From: Anisus vortex
Lineage: Eukaryota > Mollusca > Gastropoda > Planorbidae
Direction of reading: 5' to 3'
Length of the DNA: 64,000 bases
Assembly (NCBI GenBank): GCA_949126835.1
Contig: OX421497.1
Location: 31,523,742 to 31,587,741, forward strand
In this document: positions 9,660 to 20,653 of the stretch, piece by piece
How positions within the stretch are numbered: the first letter of the stretch is position 1
Layout of the letters: every line of letters begins with the position of its first letter
Position numbers and translations under genes: made by a program
The notes under the pieces: generated by a model
Databases searched by the model: none
Told to the model about the DNA's origin: nothing
Seen by the model: only the letters and a program-made list of their open reading frames with translations

Positions 9660-12480
9660 TCAATTTGTGGCATCGATTTTGTTATGGTCTAATATAGACC
9701 TTCACATGTATTGTGAGTGTGGGTGTGTGCAATTTCTTTAAGTCTGCGTTGGTTTTAATATTGTATTATATTTAGTACATTAATAATCAGTAGTGAACAG
9801 GCATGGGCGAATGGAGCTCTCAGAGCTAGTTGCATTTTCCAGGGAATGGAACACATCACGTCTGACTGTAATCCTTTAACGATATAAATACTTGGAATTC
9901 TTCTGTTATTCAATTAACAGTCTATAGGCATAGGGCCTATCTCTGATATACATAACACGTCCGTGCCGTAGTTGAGGTGATACGGCTGTGCTCTTGTGAA
10001 GAGCAATTTAAAAAAAAAAGGTTGAAAGTCCCAAGTATTAGAAGTTTTAGTTAGTTCTTTCCTACTTGATTAAGTGAATAAGTGCTAAGTCGGTTGGTCA
10101 CTGTCTTACGTAAAAGCTTATGACTTTTGATCGTTGATTTTTTTTGTTATCTTGTCATATAATGTCGCTCTAAAAGACATCATTTAATTAAAAAAATGTA
10201 AAGGACGTGATGAATTGTCTACCATTTCACTGATAGATCTAGCGAAAATTGCTGGCAAATATTTTTAAAGCATAAGTTTCTCGTCTCTAAGTTTTGTCTG
10301 CATATAATAAATGTAGATCTAGGTTACATTTTGACTCAAATAACTTTTAGACTTATATAGAAAATGAACATTATACCCTCTAAGCTTTGAAATATTATAT
10401 TTAATTTTTACGTTTCAACTATTGATAATTACATAAATATTCGCTTTTCAATAGTTTAGAAATTGTACATGTTTAGAAATAACCAGCTGTAGCCCCTCCT
10501 CCTCCTCCTCCCCCCCCCCCCCATTTTTTTAACGTGCCTTATATCCCAGTCGTGCATCATTTTCCCCCACCTTGCACTATTTGCCACCCCCTCTACCATC
10601 ACCACATCTAACACCTTTTGCCACTCCATGCCATCCCTACAACCCCTAGAACTTTCACTATTTGCCACCTACCTTGATATCCTGGTTACGCCACTGTAGG
10701 GCAAATATCAAACCAAAATAGATTAGCAACTTTAAATGTATGAAGAAGTGTATGCATGATCCTCATCATCATCATCATCATGAAGCAAAATAATAGTTAA
10801 TTACTGAAAACTTCGGCACCATAAAGAAGAACAGGATGGACACAGCTGTTATAGAGTTTTAATTTCGTTCTGGTTTACTGGTAGACTTACTGTATTGACA
10901 GAATTTCCAAATGTTGTTCATGCTGTTAAATGCATTTCTTGTGTTATTCAGTCTGTTCTGAAACTGAATGTCTTCTTTGCTATCAAGTACTGATAACTTA
11001 ATAAAAAAATAGTTCAAAGAAAAATTATCGGTGAAGCGCTTTGTAGGCCTAATTGGAAATAATTAAAATATTATTATTATTATGAATTATTAGGCTTATG
11101 CCATAAATTTGATCAATTATAATTGTCTCAACTAAACACAGATTATTATCTATGCGGGGCTGGGCTAAGACGGTGGATTTAGGGTGAGGATATAGGATAG
11201 GGTGAGGCTAATGACAATGAACCGATGAGAGTCAATAATATATTGAGTAGTAGGCCTAGCAGTGGAACCTAGACCTGAACGACTATATAATAGGCCTATA
11301 TATTAAACTATGACTCTACTTAGACCATGTTGCTTTATAGTAGACCTACATATTATAGCCTATAATTATTAGTTATTATGTTACCTGTGTAGGCATGTAG
11401 CCTACACAAAAAACAAAAGTTTATTAATAGCCTAATAAAATATCAAATACTAATCTATTTTAAGTAGTTATATTTGTCTTTATAAAGTTTGGCATTAAAC
11501 ACTATATCACTGACTAAAAATCTAAAAGATATCCTGTTTTAGCAATAATTTTTTTGTAGAAGAGGCATGAATAATTATTGCTTTCTGAGGGTGTTCCGCG
11601 TGCCATTGAGAATCGCTCTGCGTGATGTAGGGCCTACTAGGTTGCAGACCCCTCTGCAGGGCCGGCTCATTTATAGGCCTATATGCAATGTATGCGGCCG
11701 CCTAGGGCGCAAAATTTGGGAGAGGCGCATAATTGAGGCGTTTTTTTTTAATTTGAGGATATAATCATAGACTATAATATGCATGGACCGCTTGCTTTAG
11801 TAGGCCTATTTCTGCTATATGATGACTTGAAACACTGATTTTGGGAATTCCCGATTATAAATAAAGTAATTGCTATACAGGAAATAAAGTTATTGATATT
11901 CAAGTTCCGTTTTATTTAATCGCTATGATTTTCTCAATGAAAAATTAAAATCGAAAGTTGTACACAGCGGAAACATTTATAGATCAGTGTTGTGTGCGCA
12001 CGGAAAAAGAACATAAGCTCTAAAAATAGAGCAGGCGGTCCGTCTTATTATAGTCGTCAATGATAATAGGATTAATAGGCCTACAAGTATTCATTTAAAG
12101 TCGAAATACATGCGATTTAATACAACGGAACATGTATGACAATTACTTTATTTAGAATCGGGGATTGCAAAAAAAAGAAGATATTATTATCATAAAAAAC
12201 TAAAGCAAGCTAAGCTTAGTTTCCACGGGCATTCACTCTCTATCAATGCCAGAGTCAAAAAGTAACTGATATTTAGAAACATCATTAGATCTATATATCT
12301 TTAATTAAATGTTGATATCAATTTTTGTTCTTTAATATTTTCACATGGCGGGTTCAAATTTAAAAATATCCAACCATCGAATTAAAAGATACCACGTTAT
12401 TATTTGCAACCAATGACATTATAGCAGTGCTATAAATAAGCATATTTACTTGGAATAAGGAATTAAGAGTTCTCTACCGT
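9660..12480. other. Intergenic between the IRF genes; repeat fragments only
   Basis: AT-rich sequence without a credible reading frame. A C-rich stretch (10497-10696) ends in GGTTACGCCACTG, a hAT-like terminus. 11578-11660 contains CCGCGTGCCATTGAGAATC and GTTGCAGACCCCTCTGCAGG, a decayed hAT end also seen near 56.1 and 63.3 kb. It is followed by CAGGGCCGGCTC, another hAT-type end. The word GGCCTA recurs often from about 11.0 kb onward. Confidence 0.5.
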
Positions 12481-12506
12481 GGAAATTTCCGATAGTTATT
12501 TTCAGT
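12481..12506. promoter_or_regulatory. kappaB-like plus ISRE motif pair upstream of IRF-B
   Basis: GGAAATTTCC (9 of 10 to the kappaB consensus) is followed a few bases later by TTTCAGTTTC, the reverse complement of GAAACTGAAA. This matches the IRF-binding core GAAANNGAAA. Such pairs occur in vertebrate promoters driven jointly by NF-kappaB and IRFs. A TATA-like TATAAAAA lies at 12604-12611 and a possible donor (CAA|GTAAGA) at 12805. If these mark IRF-B's first exon, the gene could be autoregulated. This is an inference from short motifs. Confidence 0.35.
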
Positions 12507-13380
12507 TTCATTTGTACGGGTACACAAACAAACTGCAATGCTCCATTGGATTCAGATCTAGAATATCTTGGATAATAATGTGTTATTTGTTAGCATTGAA
12601 TGTTATAAAAAGCTAGGTCTACCACGTTGAGTTATAATTATATAATTCAGTCTAATTACTATGAGCTCTGATTGGTTGCGCTCTACGACCTACGCCTACA
12701 TTGATTTTGATCATCGACAACAGCCCTACGCCCTAGCGGCCTAGCCCAAACTCCAAGGACCAAACAAAATAAAGTAAAGTAGGTAGCCTACTGCCCAAGT
12801 CCAAGTAAGATTTAAAATTACATTTTTTAAATTATATTTTTTTTTGTGTTAAATACTAACATGTACAAAAAATCAAATGCATGCATTATAAAACGAGAAA
12901 GTCTTGTTGAGTCTCTTGAGTAGTCTTGAGTGACTTGAGGTAGAAAAAATTTAGCCTAGGAGGCTAGGCCTACTTAAAAACTGGTCTTGAAAATGACAGA
13001 GAAATCTAGAGAAAATGAACAACTGACTATACTATATAGTTATATAGGCAATGCTATACAATACTAAAAAACTTATAACTTATAATCAATACTAAACTAC
13101 AATAATTACAATTAGTTTTATCTTCTGCATGATTTTATTATTTGTATTCGATCTTATTGAAGTTATTGTATGATTTATATTTTATATTTATATAATATAT
13201 AATAATATTTAGACTATATCCCTACTATAATTCTATATAGGCCTACTATATATGCTTTTTCATAAAAGTGTAATTAGGCCTAGTAGTAAATTAAATTTTA
13301 TATGAACTAACTTGACAAAATGGTGATAATTATTATTTATTGAATCATTGGTAGGCCTATAACTTTGATTTGGTCACTCT

Positions 13381-13457
13381 TCATTTATCTTATCTTATAC
13401 ATTACAGACGCTCCTTCTATAAAGAAGATTATTGCGTCCTACGCTCATCCGTGGTCC
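13381..13457 (-). mobile_element. LINE-A 3' tail, strongly 5'-truncated
   Basis: The minus strand reads GGACCACGGATGAGCGTAGG, then CAATAATCTTCTTTATAGAA, and ends in a TATAAGATAAGAT-type tail. It matches the last about 80 bp of the copies at 1-396 and 41995-42216. Confidence 0.7.
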
Positions 13458-13600
13458 TAGTCATTTGCTGGTGTAGTGGTGGTAATAGTGGAAACATTTG
13501 TCATTTGTAATCAAACTATAGTAGGCCTACTATTAATTTACTTAATACAATCATCCATCGTTTATCTAGAATTAACAGTTCTAGGCTTTACCGCTATAAA

Positions 13601-13647
13601 GGACTTTCCGTGAAATAGGACTTATCTCTATAGGCCTATGTATAAAA
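13601..13647 (+). promoter_or_regulatory. Second candidate promoter for IRF-B: kappaB-like plus TATA
   Basis: AGGACTTTCC (9 of 10 to kappaB, overlapping 13600-13609) lies about 31 bp before TATAAAA at 13641. The spacing is similar to that in front of IRF-A. A donor-like GTAAGT at 14378 could close a long 5' UTR exon. It is an alternative to the 12.5-kb site, and both could be chance in AT-rich DNA. Confidence 0.25.
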
Positions 13648-14681
13648 CTAAAATTCTGAATATCTTTTTTCAAACATTACTATTAATACTATAGAACTCT
13701 CTAGACAAGAAATAATTAACATTCCTGTGGTCACCATTACATTCATACTATCTATTATATTATTATATTTAAAAAAGAGGAAATAGATAAATTAAAGTTA
13801 TACAAAATTTATTTTTAGATTATGAGTTTATGGATCATTTAACTTTTTTCTTGCATTAGAACCAAAATGTCCAGTGCAAAATCAGCCGTGCCAAAATAGT
13901 CTCATCAAAACGCCCTGCTTTGTAGAACTATTCTTTAGAACCAACTGAATACAGTATTTTTAACATTATTAAAACCATGTAGGCCTGACATGACACCACT
14001 CAGTTCACCATCCATATTACCCAAGTTATAAGAGGAAAAAAAGACATTAAATATTACAAAAATCATAATGTTGTTATTGAATATTTATATACACACATAG
14101 AAACGTGATAGAGTGAATAGACACGAAAGGCGCTGAGGCGAGTGACTACTGAAGCAAAGTTGTCAATCTCCACTTAATTATCATCCTATTTAATTTTTAT
14201 CATTTTTAGATTATACAAATTCACGTATTAAAGATCAAGTGAAGAGCTCTTTATCAAAATTAAATTAACAGTTAATTTTGATAGTGTATTCAGTACCTGA
14301 ATGCTAATAAAAATCATTTATAAAACATATTAAAACATAACTATCAAGTAATTAGTTAAATATTAGAACTTACATGTGTAAGTTTTATCTTTTAGCCCTT
14401 TGAGGTGTTAAATTTCTGACAATTAAGGGACTTGACATTATTAATGGGAACTCAATTAATATTATCACGTATTTTGAATCAATAGCTATTTTGAATCAAT
14501 AGCCATGTGTTTAAAATCTTTAATCAATTCTAATTTATTTTACAAAATGTCTCAGACAGTTTCTTGGTGTTCCCCCCTCCCCGGTGCACCCCATAACATT
14601 GTTACACCCTGGACATAAAAGAAGTTAAAGAAGACTCTTCTGGTATTTTTTTTAGACACTTATAAATCAGTTTTGGTAGAC

Positions 14682-15135
14682 ACTTCTATACCCAAGGGCC
14701 TCAAAGTCTGGTCGAAGTGTGTAAACCACTGATACGCTTACATTAATAGCACATCAGTGGGCGAATCTATGGGGGGACAGCCTCTTTTGCGCCTCCGAAG
14801 AATATTTGCATTTCCTAAAAGCCATTTTCAACTCCACCCTGGTGCCTGGATGTCCAGACCTATAGTCTGGGATTTATGCTACTGAATGACAGTGCAGGTA
14901 TATGCTTGAGCCACCACGTTAATGATCCGAGGGGGAATTCTGCAGGTGGGTAGGGAGGTGTAGTGCATGTACTGCGGAGACCTTACCCTATGTGGCGCGA
15001 CATGCCTTATCGGCATGCCTCTGGATGGCTATTATAGTCTCGGACAGGATCATGGTGTGCCCTCTTTATCCATCCCTTAACATCGTTATACTTTGGACTC
15101 AAAGAGCCCGGAAGGCTTGTCCTGTAATTTTTAGA
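14682..15135 (+). repeat. Interspersed repeat Y, copy 1
   Basis: A stretch of about 450 bp aligns along its length with 41248-41640 (+) and with the reverse complement of 47478-47975. Landmarks in order are a GAAGTGTGTAAACCA-like word, CACATCAGTGGGCG, CTGGTGCCTGGATGTC, AGGTGTAGTGCATGTACTGC, CGGCATGCCTCTGGATGG and GAGCCCGGAAGGCTTGTCC. No terminal repeats or coding potential are seen; the 103-aa ORF inside looks spurious. Superfamily unknown. Confidence 0.65.
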
Positions 15136-15299
15136 GACACTTATAAATCGGTGTTGGTAGAAAAAGTGATACAATTTATACATAGTTTTAATGCTTGGTC
15201 AACTATAATGAGGCATGATGCAATGGCTGTTAAGAAATGTAATATTTATACAGTAGTTACAGATTTTAAAATATGGCCTGTCATTGATTATAATCTTAT

Positions 15300-16000
15300 T
15301 TAAAACATTAAAAAAATGTAATAAAAACTAAAATATTATAAATATTTACTGACAATGAGCTTGAGAAAACAATTTTTTATTTTACAAAGATTTGACATCA
15401 TTTTAAATCGAATTTATTATTTAAATTACAAAAAAAAATATTTAAATAAGTAAACATACTAATTTTATTAACTCTACATACTTAATGAAAAATGTTCCAT
15501 AAAATGGAAATAAAATCAATTATTTTTTTTAAAGATTTGGCTTATTTTTTTCCCCATGTAATTTAAAAAATTGGGATTTATTTGAAAAGTTTAAATATTT
15601 AACTATTATTTTAAATTAACAGTAATTTAAGTCTATGGGACTTTTATCTAAATTTAAGATCTTAAATATACATGAAAATAAAAAAGAAAGTTGAAATAAT
15701 GAGAGAAAATACATGTTAATAAAAGAAAATTTAATTTAAATATAATATATCTGATTTAAATCAAATGTATTAAATTTTTTGTATTTAAAAAAACAACAAT
15801 GGTTTTTATCAACCTTGCTGTCTAATCTATTTTAACTCTGTAGCAGGGTGCGAGCATGTATGAAATTCCAGTTTTTTTAAATAATATATTATAATTATAT
15901 TTTTATTAAAAAGTCAAACCAATTCATTAACTGATTCAACCAGAGATTAAACAATACAATTATTTTTTTCATGGTCTATATAATGAATATTATACAGTAA
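15300..16000. other. Very AT-rich non-coding stretch
   Basis: Runs of A and T with TTTAAAT words. No frame, repeat boundary or RNA gene was recognised. Confidence 0.5.
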
Positions 16001-16007
16001 ATAAAAT

Positions 16008-16287
16008 GGGGCATGGTTGCCGAGCGGCAGCACGTTTGACTAGCGATCCGAAGGTTCTGGGTTCAAATCCGGGTGCAGGCTAGGATTTTTTCCTGGGACT
16101 AGAGGGTGTCCCTGAGTCTACCCAGCTCTGATGGGTACCTGACTCCAGTTGGGGTAAAGTAAAGGCTGCTGGGCATTGTGCTGGACACAATGTATCCCCT
16201 AGTATGCCGTGGACACAGAAAGTGGTGAAGGCTGATTCACCAGCCCTATGATCAGATCAGTTTGCTCCGAAGGATACTTTACTTTAA
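16008..16287 (+). mobile_element. tRNA-Ser/Leu-derived SINE, complete copy
   Basis: The head resembles a class II tRNA: TGGTTGCCGAGCGGCAGC (A box), GACTAGCGATCC (anticodon-stem region) and GGGTTCAAATCC (B box). The body contains GGGTGTCCCTGAGTCTACCC, GATGGGTACCTGACTCCAGT, TGGGGTAAAGTAAAG and CACCAGCCCTATGATCAGAT. It ends in ACTTTACTTTAA. Related copies are at 2547/4357, 18307 (+), 52045, 61327 and 62836 (minus), with a weaker one at 59805. It sits about 180 bp before the IRF-B exon, inside the putative intron. Confidence 0.82.
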
Positions 16288-16471
16288 GTAAATAACAGTG
16301 TTAGAGGCTTATTATTAGATTTATAAAAAGAGTTGTAATAATTCTATAAGAAATTATCAATAGAAGGGAAGTAACTATTTAACATAAAAGATGTATCAGG
16401 GAAACCTGTATTTTTTTTAAAAAAGTCAAATTATTTTATGGTTCAAAAATTTATTTTCTTTCTTGCAGGTT

Positions 16472-17854
16472 ATGGGAGAGGATCACAGCCTTAATCTTGC
16501 AGCATGGTTCAATAAACTTCTATCAGAAAGGAAATTTCAAGGATTAGTCTGGGAAAATGAAATGGAAAAGATTTTTCTGGTGCCTTGGTCCAATCAAAAG
16601 AAAAAGGATCGGCTTTTATCTGGAGAAGATTCCCAGTTGGTTATTGAGTGGGCCAAGCACAAATATAATTACAGAGATGGTGATAAAAAAGACCTTACCA
16701 CATGGAAAACAAATCTTCGCTGTGCAATAAATAAATGTCCTGACATTACTAGGCTAAGGGAAAAAGACACAGGCTTCTATCTAGTTTGTCAATTTAAGAT
16801 GCACTATCCAGCCAGAACTAATTCTACATTGTCCTCTTGTAGCTCAACTAGTCTGTCTGAAATGGAATATCAGTGTGCACCATCAGTTTCCTCAGTGGCT
16901 ATGTCAGAGTCTGATTTTCAAATAGAGGATGGTATCAATACATTGAGCAACACCTTACCGACTTTTCTTAATGATGCAGAAATGTCCTCTTTAAGTAATG
17001 ATTCAAATTATGAAAGTAGTTTTAATGCATGGCAACCGTTATCACCAGACTCAAATAGTCTTCCATGCATCTCAAATATAACAGCCACTGTAAATGAGCA
17101 GCAGGATGAACCACAGCATTATCTTCAACAGCAGCAACAGATTCCTGTAAATTTTATTCAACCTTTGACAGAACAGGAGAGTGATAAACACATAATGATA
17201 ATTGAAGCCTCTTATGATAGTCCACAAAGACCAGTGATGTGCATGGCTATCAGATCAGATAGTCCTGACCTCAGAATATGCTCAATTTTAGTAAGTGATC
17301 CAAATTTACAAAGCCAAATGTATAATCATCATCATCATGAGCTAATTATACCAATCCCAAGTGTAGAGTCGATTCCAGACTTGCCTGATGCCAATAAAAG
17401 CAAAATTATGGATATTATCAATAATTTCCAAAGGGGTGTTAGTATTGAATACAAAAAAAACAATATCTTTATTGAGCGTAAAAGTAAAGTGAAAGTCTTT
17501 GCGACTAATGAAACAAGCTGGTGTCAGGAAATTAAGCGCACTGTTCCTCCCAATCAGGTCAAGATCTTTGATTACGGAAAATTTCAAGGAGAATTACAGG
17601 CACATTATAAAAATCAGTCAAACCCATGTCCCAAAGATTATGTTTTTTTGACTATCGGCCACCATTGTTATTTAGGCAATGCTAGTCCCCTGAGTACTGT
17701 ACTTGTTTGCATCAAAATTCGCCATGTCCAGGCTGCAAAAGATTTGAAATTTATTTCTAATGGGACTGATTTACATCCTGATCCAATGTTTTCTGGAGGA
17801 GATTCTTTGGATAAACAAATAGAAGAAAAGATGAACAATCTTAATATTCATTAA
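16472..17854 (+). CDS. IRF-B: IRF transcription factor, DBD plus single IAD
   Basis: A second IRF in the same orientation as IRF-A. The exon starts after TTTCTTGCAG (acceptor AG at 16467-16468). The ATG at 16472 gives 461 aa, and the TTG further upstream lies in the intron and is not used. Residues 6-112 form the DBD with the full tryptophan pentad (W12, W27, W39, W60, W78) and a canonical recognition helix, WKTNLRCAINKCPDI. Residues 113-235 are a Ser/Asn-rich linker with a Gln-rich patch. Residues about 239-424 are the IAD (FQRGVSIEY, NIFIERKSKVKVF, KIFDYGKFQGEL, YVFLTIGHH), including a His-rich insertion (YNHHHHEL). The DBD and IAD share one exon. IRFs of this build act in nucleic-acid-sensing and NF-kappaB-linked immunity in animals; the target genes here are unknown. 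Confidence 0.9.
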   Translation: MGEDHSLNLAAWFNKLLSERKFQGLVWENEMEKIFLVPWSNQKKKDRLLSGEDSQLVIEWAKHKYNYRDGDKKDLTTWKTNLRCAINKCPDITRLREKDTGFYLVCQFKMHYPARTNSTLSSCSSTSLSEMEYQCAPSVSSVAMSESDFQIEDGINTLSNTLPTFLNDAEMSSLSNDSNYESSFNAWQPLSPDSNSLPCISNITATVNEQQDEPQHYLQQQQQIPVNFIQPLTEQESDKHIMIIEASYDSPQRPVMCMAIRSDSPDLRICSILVSDPNLQSQMYNHHHHELIIPIPSVESIPDLPDANKSKIMDIINNFQRGVSIEYKKNNIFIERKSKVKVFATNETSWCQEIKRTVPPNQVKIFDYGKFQGELQAHYKNQSNPCPKDYVFLTIGHHCYLGNASPLSTVLVCIKIRHVQAAKDLKFISNGTDLHPDPMFSGGDSLDKQIEEKMNNLNIH

Positions 17855-18300
17855 ATTAAAGTTACCAAAACTTTATAATTGCATAAAGCTTAATTATAAG
17901 GTATAAGTTAATTAAGTGTTATTGTTCTAGAAATACAATGGCTCAATAGCTCACTCCTAAATAATACTTTTTCTTGTATGATAATTGGTATGATAGTGCG
18001 TGCGAATGTCTATTGTGCTTGAGTACAAATGCTTCTTTAATATGGTTTTAAGTTACGGTATCCTGAAAGACGGAATTTATGTAATCACGTCAAATTTCCA
18101 TTTATTTGGATCAATAACGTAATCTTATCTTAACCTGAATGCTTTAGTAAAAGATTTAGGTTCATGTTTGTACATTTCTTAAATGTATTATTTAAATTAA
18201 ATGTTTTTTTTTCTAATGAAAGTAATTTTTTTTTTATTGAAAGCTTTTTTTATTTGTACTGGTATAAATGTTTTTTTTAATTGTTTGATCTACTTAATGT
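17855..18300. other. IRF-B 3' flank
   Basis: AT-rich, with no canonical AATAAA close to the stop; AATAAT-type variants are present. No other feature is seen. Confidence 0.35.
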
Positions 18301-18306
18301 ATTATA

Positions 18307-18577
18307 GGACATGCTGGCATAGTGATAGTGTGCTCGGCTAGCGTAACACAGGTCCTTGGTTCAAATCCTGGTGAAAGATAGGATTTGTTCCCATGTTCGA
18401 ATGGTGTCCATGAGTCTATCCAGCTCTCATGGGTACCTAAGATATTAGTTGGGTCAAAATAAAGGTGAATGGGCATTGTGCTGGCCCCACAATTCCCTAG
18501 TATGCCATGGCCATGGAAACTTGTGATCAGGTCATATAGATCAAATTGGTCTGTAGGGAAATACTTTACTTTTACTT
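18307..18577 (+). mobile_element. tRNA-derived SINE, diverged copy
   Basis: It matches the 16008 copy in order: GTGCTCGGCTAGCG, TTGGTTCAAATCCTGG (B box), GGTGTCCATGAGTCTATCC, CATGGGTACC, TTAGTTGGGTCAAA, CCTAGTATGCCATGG and a terminal ACTTTACTTTTACTT. Confidence 0.78.
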
Positions 18578-18599
18578 GCCTAATGTATTATTACTTTTA

Positions 18600-19984
18600 A
18601 ATGATGTTTTAATTGGATGTTTAATACTGTAAAATTCTTTTTTTTGAACTGTATGAATTCCAGCTTGTGATAACAATTGTTTTGTTTGTATAATATATTT
18701 TGGCACTGCGGTTGGATAGAAAAATAGATTGAAAAAAAAACCAATGCAATGAAGTAAATTTTATTAGTTTTAATTACTAATAATAGCTATTTAGCATTTC
18801 TTTTTCAGTCAAGCCAAAGAGGCAGTTTGACTTTAGAGTTCTTTATTTTGTAAGTGATTATCCAGAGACTGTAAACTTTGTAGAATTGAACAAATTATGT
18901 TTAATTATTGAAATATAGATAAAAGACATTTGTTTTGGTGGATTATTATTATTTTTCTTTGAACATCTTTTACATTAGCTAGTGTTAAGCTCACTAACAA
19001 TATTTTTTTTTTACAAACTCAAGGACCTTGAGATCTTTAATTACGGTAGTTAGTTAGTAATGGCATTCATGCACATTCTATAAGCAAGGACAGATTCATC
19101 TAAAATTGTTTGTTTTAACCAGGCTGTAGAAGTAGTTTGATCTCTTGCAGATTTATTTTAAGATAAATTCTCTTTCTCCCTCCTTGTGGCACAGATATAA
19201 AATTAAAATGGTCTGCCTGAACCTATTCAGAAAAACCAAGATATTAATATCATTTGATACCCTTATCAGTAGGTTATCGCTATGGGTAAGCATATTAAAT
19301 TATGACTAAATAAATTCAGCATAAAAGGAGCATCTGATAAGACATAACAAAACAGGGTTTTGTACATTTGAACAGTTAGAATGCTACCGTAGGTGTTGTT
19401 TTTGTTTCTTCAAAATTTAATGAAACAGATATATACCGTAGTTTATTTTATTTGTACGATTATATATTCATACATGTGATCATTGCACTTAATTCTTTGG
19501 CTGAACCCAATTTTTTATAATTTGTTTATTGTCATCTTTTTAAAGCAGATTTCATCTGCTGATATAGAATTTAGCATAATTTTTATTGAACACAATTTTA
19601 TATTTTTTAATTATTAACTTAATTTTTCAAATGCTTATATAATCTAGCTTTTTAATTGTTGTTTTTGAAATAAGTTATTGAGGTAAATAAACTGCACATT
19701 TTTGTTATAATTTTGACAAGCCCATTTTATTAATCAATTTTGCATTTTTAATAGTCTTTATTATAGTATTAGTAATCCTGATTAATTTTTATTTCAAACT
19801 TTAAAAGAACCTTAAAATTTTAAGTGTATGCACACTTTTTTAATCCAATTTTCAGGTCTGAGAAACGTGTCCCGCTTATTCGCGTAAATGAAAAATAGTT
19901 CTTTTCTTAGGTTCGGATAAAATCTTAAATTGACTTTATAAGTTTCTCATTTAGATCCTGGGCTATTAGGCTTTAAAATGATGC

Positions 19985-19990
<6 letters not shown>
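18600..19990. other. AT-rich intergenic; decayed LINE-A fragment at 19203-19345
   Basis: At 19203-19345 CTGCCTGAACC..CAGAAAAACC, ATATCATTTGATAC and GGAGCATCTGATAAGA echo the LINE-A 3' end at clear divergence. The remainder holds no recognisable gene or element. Confidence 0.4.
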
Positions 19991-20021
<31 letters not shown>

Positions 20022-20029
20022 ATATATAT
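19988..20029. repeat. (TA)n microsatellite, target of the LTR array
   Basis: Alternating TA over about 40 bp, broken once by TCA. It resumes as ATATATATATAT just beyond the far LTR at 34153, so the whole array sits inside one former microsatellite. Confidence 0.8.
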
Positions 20030-20640
20030 TGTCACGTGCGAAATCAGCTACTGACGTTAGATGATATTTTTAGTAATGTATTATTATATATTTATATTCT
20101 TTTGATTCATATCCATCTTGGATCTCACAAGGTTGTATAAGAACTTGTATTGATGTTATTCAATTAGATTTGATGTTTATTTTACTCGTTTGCTATGAAT
20201 CTTTGTGTATGAAATGATTTAGATAAACTGTACCTTAATATATAGGAAATCCACAATCCTGTTTGAAATTGAACACAATTTTATTCCAACAAGTTGAGAT
20301 GATAAAATATAACAATACCACAGAATACATGTACCAGTATTATATAATGAAACTTAATCAGTTGAGATTCTTCTATAACGAACCAAGCTGTAATCCTATC
20401 TTTAAGAAAGTGGTCAAAAACAGTCCTCACACATTAGCGCCCAAACTAGAACTAAACTAAACTAACGGACTCAAACCCTCGTGCTGACATATGACGCATT
20501 TTCATGCTATGACGTAGTGTCTAGACATATACATGTTTTATTCCTAACACGGAAACATTTCGGGTTTAAGATTATTTCATTTTAACTTTAGTTAATAATA
20601 ACAGAACCAATATAATATGGAAATAAATCTACTCGTAACA
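20030..20640 (-). repeat. LTR (3' LTR of unit 1)
   Basis: 611 bp, TG...CA ends on the minus strand. It contains an AATAAA on that strand (within TGTTTTATTCC near 20535-20545), a candidate polyadenylation signal. A 65-aa + strand ORF inside is repeated in all three LTRs simply because the LTRs are copies. Confidence 0.9.
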
Positions 20641-20653
20641 CTCGCCCCCCCTT
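20641..20653 (-). promoter_or_regulatory. Polypurine tract, unit 1
   Basis: On the minus strand AAGGGGGGGCGAG directly abuts the 3' LTR, as expected for the plus-strand DNA primer of reverse transcription. The same tract abuts the middle LTR at 27397-27409. Confidence 0.75.

Noticed and set aside
14992..15303. 103-aa ORF as a gene
   Set aside because: It begins inside repeat Y, continues into AT-rich filler and shows no domain or codon structure.
16008..16090. A genuine tRNA gene
   Set aside because: A- and B-box-like words are present but the cloverleaf is imperfect, and the same sequence with the same non-tRNA body recurs at several sites, so it is a SINE head.
16463..16471. Start of the IRF-B ORF at 16463
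   Set aside because: This TTG lies in the polypyrimidine/acceptor sequence TTTCTTGCAG; the coding start is ATG 16472.
20263..20460. 65-aa ORF repeated at 27019 and 33775
   Set aside because: It lies within the three LTR copies on the strand opposite to the element's genes. Repetition reflects LTR identity, not conservation.
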